Of a DNA stretch of 18,661 bases, positions 15,007 to 18,661 are shown piece after piece. How positions within the stretch are numbered: the stretch's first letter is position 1; the number at the start of each line of letters is the position of its first letter. The notes beneath the pieces were generated by a model, which was not told the DNA's origin, ran no database searches, and saw only the letters and a program-made list of their open reading frames with translations. Origin of the DNA: JBEBBU01 sp041158225 (GTDB lineage Bacteria > Pseudomonadota > Gammaproteobacteria > Methylococcales > Methylococcaceae); NCBI GenBank assembly GCA_041158225.1, contig JBEBBU010000041.1:1-18661 (forward strand), read 5' to 3'. The translations under genes and the position numbers were made by a program.

Positions 15007-17445
15007 ATGATGGAAGCAAGAGACGAATCACTGGGTAACGATATTTCATCCGGAGTAATGCTGCCGGTACTCCCCCTGCGTGATGTGGTGGTTTATCCCC
15101 ACATGGTCATCCCCCTGTTTGTCGGGCGCGAAAAATCCATTGTGGCGCTGGATCGTGCCATGCGGGAAAACAAGCAGGTACTGCTGCTGGCGCAGCGCGA
15201 TCCCGAGAATGATGATCCAGGTTTCGAGGATCTTTATGAAGTGGGTACGCTGGCCAGCATCCTGCAGATGCTCAAGCTGCCTGATGGAACCGTCAAGGTA
15301 CTGGTGGAGGGTCAGGAGCGTAGTCGCGCCACAGCCTTCAGCATGGTGGATGGTTTCTATGTCGCTGAGGTCGAGGCTTTCGAAGAGACGCTGGGTGTGG
15401 TCGAAGCCGAGTCGGATGTGCTGGTACGCACACTGATCAATACCTTTGACCAGTACGTCAAACTCAACAAGCGCATTCCACCTGAAGTACTGAACTCGCT
15501 GGCAGGTATTGACGATCCGACGCGTCTGGTGGACACCATTGCGGCCCATATGACCATCCGTCTGGAAGACAAGCAGGTCATTCTGGAAGCGGCGACCGTT
15601 GCTGAGCGCATCGAAAAGCTGATGACCTTCATGGAAGGCGAGGTTGATGTGCTTGAAATGGAAAAGCGCATCCGTGGCCGCGTCAAGCAGCAGATGGAAA
15701 AGAACCAGCGCGAGTACTATCTCAACGAGCAGATGAAGGCTATCCAGAAGGAACTGGGTGATCTTGAGAATACGCCGAATGAAATGGAAGAACTGGCAGC
15801 CAAAATAGCCAAGGCTGGGATGCCCAAGGCAGCGCGCGCCAAGGCTGATGCCGAGTTCAACAAGCTGAAGCTGATGCCTCCCATGGCGGCCGAGGCAACC
15901 GTGGTGCGCAACTATATTGACTGGATGGTCAGTATGCCATGGAAGAAGCGTACCAAGGTGAGTGTGGATCTGGCACGGGCAGAAGCCATTCTGGATGAAG
16001 AGCACTATGGTCTGGAGAAGGTCAAGGAGCGTATCCTTGAGTATCTTGCGGTGCAGCAGCGTGTCAACAAGCTTAAGGGTCCCATTCTCTGTCTGGTAGG
16101 GCCACCTGGCGTTGGCAAGACCTCGCTGGGTCAGTCTATCGCCAAGGCCACCAATCGTACCTATGTGCGTATGGCACTGGGCGGTGTGCGTGATGAAGCC
16201 GAGATCCGCGGTCATCGCAGGACCTATATTGGTTCGATGCCTGGCAAGATCCTGCAGAATCTGGCCAAGGCTAAGACACGTAACCCCATGTACATGCTGG
16301 ACGAGATTGACAAGATGGCCATGGATTTCCGTGGTGATCCGGCTTCTGCCCTGCTGGAAGTGCTTGATCCAGAGCAGAACCATACCTTCAGTGATCACTA
16401 TCTGGAAGTCGATTTTGATCTCTCGGATGTCATGTTTGTGGCTACGGCGAATACGCTGGACATTCCGCCAGCACTGCTCGACCGTATGGAAATCATCCGA
16501 ATCGCGGGTTATACCGAGGATGAAAAGGTCAGTATTGCCCAGAAGTACCTGCTGCCCAAGCAGATCAGGAATAATGGCCTGAAAGACGATGAAATCCATG
16601 TCACTGAAGGCGCTGTGCGTGACATTATCCGTCATTACACGCGTGAAGCCGGCGTGCGCAGTCTGGAACGCGAACTGTCCAAGATCTGCCGCAAGGTCGT
16701 GCGTAGCCTGCTGACACCCAAGAAAGCGGCCAAGGCGGGCAAGCGCGTTTCCGTCACCCATGCCAATCTGGAAGACTATCTGGGCGTCAAGCGCTTCCGC
16801 TACGGCCGGGCTGAAGAAAATGACCAGATTGGTCAGGTCACAGGACTGGCGTGGACTGAGGTGGGTGGTGAACTGCTGACTATCGAGACGGCCATCATGC
16901 CGGGTACCGGCAAGCAGACCTTTACCGGCAAGCTGGGTGAAGTCATGCAGGAATCCATCCAGACGGCGGTGACGGTGGCAAGAAGCCGTTCCGTTGAGCT
17001 TGGCATTGATCCTGGTTTCTATCAGAAACATGATGTGCATATCCACGTGCCTGAAGGCGCCACGCCCAAGGATGGCCCCAGTGCTGGTATCGGTATGTGT
17101 ACGGCGCTGGTGTCGGCCCTGACCAAAATTCCGGTCAGATCCGATGTCGCCATGACGGGTGAAATCACCCTGAGGGGCGAGGTGCTGCCGATTGGCGGCC
17201 TCAAGGAAAAGCTGCTGGCCGCGCATCGTGGTGGTATTACCACGGTGTTGATACCGCAGGAAAATGCCAAGGATCTTGAGGAAATCCCGAAGAACATCAA
17301 GGCTGATCTGACGATCACACCGGTACGCTGGATTGATGAGGTTTTGCAGATAGCACTGCAGCGTATGCCTGAGCCACTTCCGGCTACTGCGGTGAGTCCG
17401 GTATTGACGGATGCCGTAGCTGCTGGCCAGCACGGGCCGCATTAA
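15007..17445 (+). CDS. lon: ATP-dependent protease La
   Basis: 812 residues (E. coli 784). Cytoplasmic hexameric AAA+ protease that removes misfolded and short-lived regulatory proteins. The N-terminal substrate domain starts LPVLPLRDVVVYPHMVIPLFVGR. Walker A GPPGVGKT is at 365-372, and Walker B lies in YMLDEIDKM. The Ser-Lys catalytic dyad is Ser692 (DGPSAGI) and Lys735 (GGLKEKL). AGGGG sits about 9 bases before the first of two adjacent ATG codons, supporting 15007. The opposite strand carries an accidental codon-aligned open frame over nearly the whole gene, reflecting avoidance of TTA, CTA and TCA codons. hupB, which often follows lon, is absent here. Confidence 0.98.
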   Translation: MMEARDESLGNDISSGVMLPVLPLRDVVVYPHMVIPLFVGREKSIVALDRAMRENKQVLLLAQRDPENDDPGFEDLYEVGTLASILQMLKLPDGTVKVLVEGQERSRATAFSMVDGFYVAEVEAFEETLGVVEAESDVLVRTLINTFDQYVKLNKRIPPEVLNSLAGIDDPTRLVDTIAAHMTIRLEDKQVILEAATVAERIEKLMTFMEGEVDVLEMEKRIRGRVKQQMEKNQREYYLNEQMKAIQKELGDLENTPNEMEELAAKIAKAGMPKAARAKADAEFNKLKLMPPMAAEATVVRNYIDWMVSMPWKKRTKVSVDLARAEAILDEEHYGLEKVKERILEYLAVQQRVNKLKGPILCLVGPPGVGKTSLGQSIAKATNRTYVRMALGGVRDEAEIRGHRRTYIGSMPGKILQNLAKAKTRNPMYMLDEIDKMAMDFRGDPASALLEVLDPEQNHTFSDHYLEVDFDLSDVMFVATANTLDIPPALLDRMEIIRIAGYTEDEKVSIAQKYLLPKQIRNNGLKDDEIHVTEGAVRDIIRHYTREAGVRSLERELSKICRKVVRSLLTPKKAAKAGKRVSVTHANLEDYLGVKRFRYGRAEENDQIGQVTGLAWTEVGGELLTIETAIMPGTGKQTFTGKLGEVMQESIQTAVTVARSRSVELGIDPGFYQKHDVHIHVPEGATPKDGPSAGIGMCTALVSALTKIPVRSDVAMTGEITLRGEVLPIGGLKEKLLAAHRGGITTVLIPQENAKDLEEIPKNIKADLTITPVRWIDEVLQIALQRMPEPLPATAVSPVLTDAVAAGQHGPH

Positions 17446-17458
17446 ATCCGCTGTTCAT

Positions 17459-17478
17459 GGGAGGCGGGTTCTCCTCCC
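17459..17478 (+). terminator. Possible weak terminator or structure after lon
   Basis: GGGAGG (17459-17464) and CCTCCC (17473-17478) form a perfect GC-rich 6-base-pair stem with an 8-base loop, 14 bases after the lon stop. No T tract follows, so termination would be weak. A second imperfect stem, CTGGC/GCCAG, lies at 17489-17509. Confidence 0.35.
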
Positions 17479-17550
17479 TGTGGTTGCCCTGGCCGGTGTC
17501 TCATGCCAGCCAAGGCGTGATACCAGTGCCTGTTGAGGGGGAGAGCAGTC

Positions 17551-18096
17551 TTGCTTTCGGATGATGCATTTTCTGCCTTGATGAATGATACCTGTGGGCA
17601 GCCTTGGTATGTTGTACTCAGCAAGCCCAGGCAGGAATCGGTAGCGGAGCAGAACCTGATCCGGCAGTCCTATGATGTTTATCTGCCGTGGCTCAAGAAA
17701 CTCAAGGTGCGTGCCAAAAAAGAGCTGGTGCCGACTTATGTGCCGCTGTTTCCGCGTTACATGTTCTGTCGGGCCCGTGATGCCGAGCATTCGATCGCAC
17801 CAGTCCGTTCGTCATATGGGGTCACTTCCATTCTGCGGTTCGGGATGGAACTGGCTACCGTGAGTCCTCAGACGCTGCTCTATATCCGCAATCTTGAACT
17901 GAAAGCTGATCGTGCAGGTTACGAGGCGCTGACACCATTCAAGCCAGGTGTTCAGGTCAGGATTCGTGACGGTGCACTGGAAGGTTATGAGGCTGTGGTG
18001 ACTATGAGTGATACGCAGCGGGTCCAGGTGCTGCTGCAGATTCTGGGTAAGGAACATGAGTTGAGTTTCACACCGGGACAGGTGGTTCCTGTGTGA
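17551..18096 (+). CDS. RfaH-like NusG-family transcription antiterminator
   Basis: 181 residues from a TTG start at 17551, chosen because GGGGGAG lies 7 bases upstream. A further TTG at 17533 and the ATG at 17581 lack such a site. The NGN domain (about 17-115) starts PWYVVLSKPRQE and contains PLFPRYMF and GVTSILRFG, very like RfaH. The C-terminal KOW-type part has PGVQVRIRDGALEGYEAVV and VLLQILGKE. Specialised NusG paralogues of this type bind paused RNA polymerase at ops-like sites and prevent Rho termination, usually in long polysaccharide, secretion or conjugation operons. No such operon is visible here, so its targets are elsewhere. It lies 105 bases after lon and 49 bases before tRNA-Thr. 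Confidence 0.88.
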   Translation: MLSDDAFSALMNDTCGQPWYVVLSKPRQESVAEQNLIRQSYDVYLPWLKKLKVRAKKELVPTYVPLFPRYMFCRARDAEHSIAPVRSSYGVTSILRFGMELATVSPQTLLYIRNLELKADRAGYEALTPFKPGVQVRIRDGALEGYEAVVTMSDTQRVQVLLQILGKEHELSFTPGQVVPV

Positions 18097-18102
18097 AACT
18101 GC

Positions 18103-18131
18103 TTGCCAATATTGCAGCAATTGCATACAAT
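18103..18131 (+). promoter_or_regulatory. Sigma-70 promoter of tRNA-Thr
   Basis: TTGCCA (18103-18108), exactly 17 bases and TACAAT (18126-18131), each one mismatch from consensus. It ends 14 bases before the mature tRNA 5' end. The spacer contains the palindrome ATTGC-A-GCAAT. Confidence 0.7.
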
Positions 18132-18145
18132 CCGAAGTTCACCTT

Positions 18146-18221
18146 GCCGGTGTAGCTCAGTCGGTAGAGCAACGCATTCGTAATGCGTGGGTCGGGAGTT
18201 CGATTCTCTTCACCGGCACCA
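18146..18221 (+). tRNA. tRNA-Thr (anticodon CGU), CCA encoded
   Basis: 76 bases. The acceptor stem GCCGGTG pairs with CACCGGC, followed by A and CCA. The D arm is GCTC/GAGC. The anticodon stem ACGCA/TGCGT encloses TTCGTAA with anticodon CGT. The T arm GGGAG-TTCGATT-CTCTT closes with two G-U pairs at its base. It is the same isoacceptor as E. coli thrW, a known integration site of prophage CP4-6. The 3' half probably forms the left attachment site of the element that starts with the recombinase gene to its right. Confidence 0.98.
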
Positions 18222-18241
18222 TTTTTGTGTAAAAAGTCTAA

Positions 18242-18273
18242 TGATTTCAGCGACTTGTAAGTCATTGAAATCA
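18242..18273. other. Long imperfect hairpin between tRNA-Thr and integrase
   Basis: Outer arms TGATTTCA (18242-18249) and TGAAATCA (18266-18273) are exact complements. Inner arms GACTT (18252-18256) and AAGTC (18259-18263) are too, separated by a G-T pair and one C-A mismatch, with GT at the apex. No T run follows. It may terminate the tRNA transcript weakly, or be part of the recombinase-binding attachment region. Confidence 0.5.
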
Positions 18274-18287
18274 GCGTCATGGGCGTA

Positions 18288-18310
18288 TCGAGTTAAAATC
18301 GAGCGTAAAA
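18288..18310 (+). repeat. Short tandem direct repeat before the integrase gene
   Basis: TCGAG-TT-AAAA (18288-18298) is followed at once by TCGAG-CGT-AAAA (18299-18310), ending one base before the integrase ATG. It is a possible arm-type recombinase site or operator controlling integrase expression. Confidence 0.3.
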
Positions 18311-18311
18311 T

Positions 18312-18661
18312 ATGACGACAAGGACGCCTTCATACCTTACCGTCAGATCTGGCGGTATGTACATTTTTCAGTACTACTTCCCTGTCCGCTTACGAAAAAA
18401 CAATCCCAACCTACAGGTTCTCTTCAGAAAGTCACTCAAGACAAGAGCCAAACGTGAAGCTGAAGCATTAGGGCGGAGATGGTGGGTCATCATGGACAAG
18501 CTTGATAAGATTTTTTTCAAAGATCCCGCTACCCACGGTAAGGCTATCGAGCTGTTAAGGCGCTACGAAGACGTAGAGAATGCTGATTGGGCGACGGTAG
18601 AGGCTTTCCTGTCCGAGCTCGAAACGGATGAAAAAAGTGACACTGATGATGATAAAAATCC
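18312..18661 (+). CDS. Tyrosine recombinase / integrase, N-terminal part (runs off window)
   Basis: The frame is open from the ATG at 18312 to the right edge, 116 codons plus two bases. Residues 8-30 (YLTVRSGGMYIFQYYFPV) followed by LR...FRKSLKTRAKREAEALGR resemble the N-terminal DNA-binding domain (DUF6538-like) of phage-type tyrosine recombinases: a beta-hairpin around an aromatic YYF, then a basic helix with the LKTR-A-REA pattern. The catalytic domain with its R-H-R-Y residues would lie beyond the window. A positive Shine-Dalgarno is not seen. It starts 90 bases after tRNA-Thr, reads away from it and is AT-richer than the core genes, all typical of an integrative element at a tRNA gene. 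Alternative: another DNA-binding protein of the element. Confidence 0.72.
   Translation, partial: MTTRTPSYLTVRSGGMYIFQYYFPVRLRKNNPNLQVLFRKSLKTRAKREAEALGRRWWVIMDKLDKIFFKDPATHGKAIELLRRYEDVENADWATVEAFLSELETDEKSDTDDDKN

Noticed and set aside
14970..15008. ops-like GGTAGCAT and TGTAGCAT in the lon leader as RfaH-type recruitment sites
   Set aside because: Only part of the ops element (GGCGGTAGC) matches, and lon is not a plausible antitermination target.
15046..17442. 798-codon open frame on the minus strand opposite lon
   Set aside because: It is in codon register with lon and open only because lon avoids TTA, CTA and TCA codons. The translation is His/Gln/Leu-rich with no recognisable domain.
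1..18661. CRISPR array, insertion sequence or rRNA
   Set aside because: No regularly spaced repeats, transposase or rRNA sequence seen.

Overview
The window looks like chromosome of a gammaproteobacterium of moderate GC. The evidence is the order tRNA-Leu / tig / clpP / clpX / lon, a bacterial SSB ending in DDDVPF, YcgN- and YajR-type proteins, a DUF2959 protein and an RfaH-like NusG paralogue. A cytochrome P460 gene could fit a methylotroph, nitrifier or sulfur oxidiser, but the genus cannot be named from sequence alone.

Left part (1-3937): the 3' part of an exported Sel1-repeat protein gene converges on a long minus-strand gene for an unusual soluble chemotaxis protein. That protein has two Cache-like sensor modules in tandem and a C-terminal CheW domain, with no membrane segment and no chemoreceptor signalling hairpin. 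The gene is visibly more AT-rich than its right-hand neighbours. Behind it lies a gene-free stretch of about 425 bases rich in small inverted repeats.

Middle part (3938-11399), all on the minus strand: reading in the direction of transcription, a CPBP intramembrane protease gene is followed by a tight array of cytochrome P460, uvrA, DUF2959, ycgN-like, yajR-like and ssb. Gaps and overlaps in this array run from an 11-base overlap to a 25-base gap, so it is probably one operon. It joins nucleotide excision repair (UvrA) and single-strand binding (SSB) with a periplasmic heme protein and a transporter. In E. coli uvrA and ssb are divergent; here they are co-directional.

Right part (11445-18096), plus strand: tRNA-Leu(UAG) and then the protein quality-control block: trigger factor, the ClpP peptidase, its ClpX unfoldase and the Lon protease. 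A heat-shock (sigma-32) type promoter candidate lies just before lon. Instead of hupB, which often follows lon, there is an RfaH-like transcription antiterminator.

Right edge (18103-18661): a well-formed promoter and tRNA-Thr(CGU), the type encoded by thrW in E. coli. It is followed by a strong hairpin and the 5' part of a tyrosine-recombinase gene transcribed away from the tRNA. This is the classical left end of an integrative element inserted in the 3' end of a tRNA gene; the rest of the element lies beyond the window.
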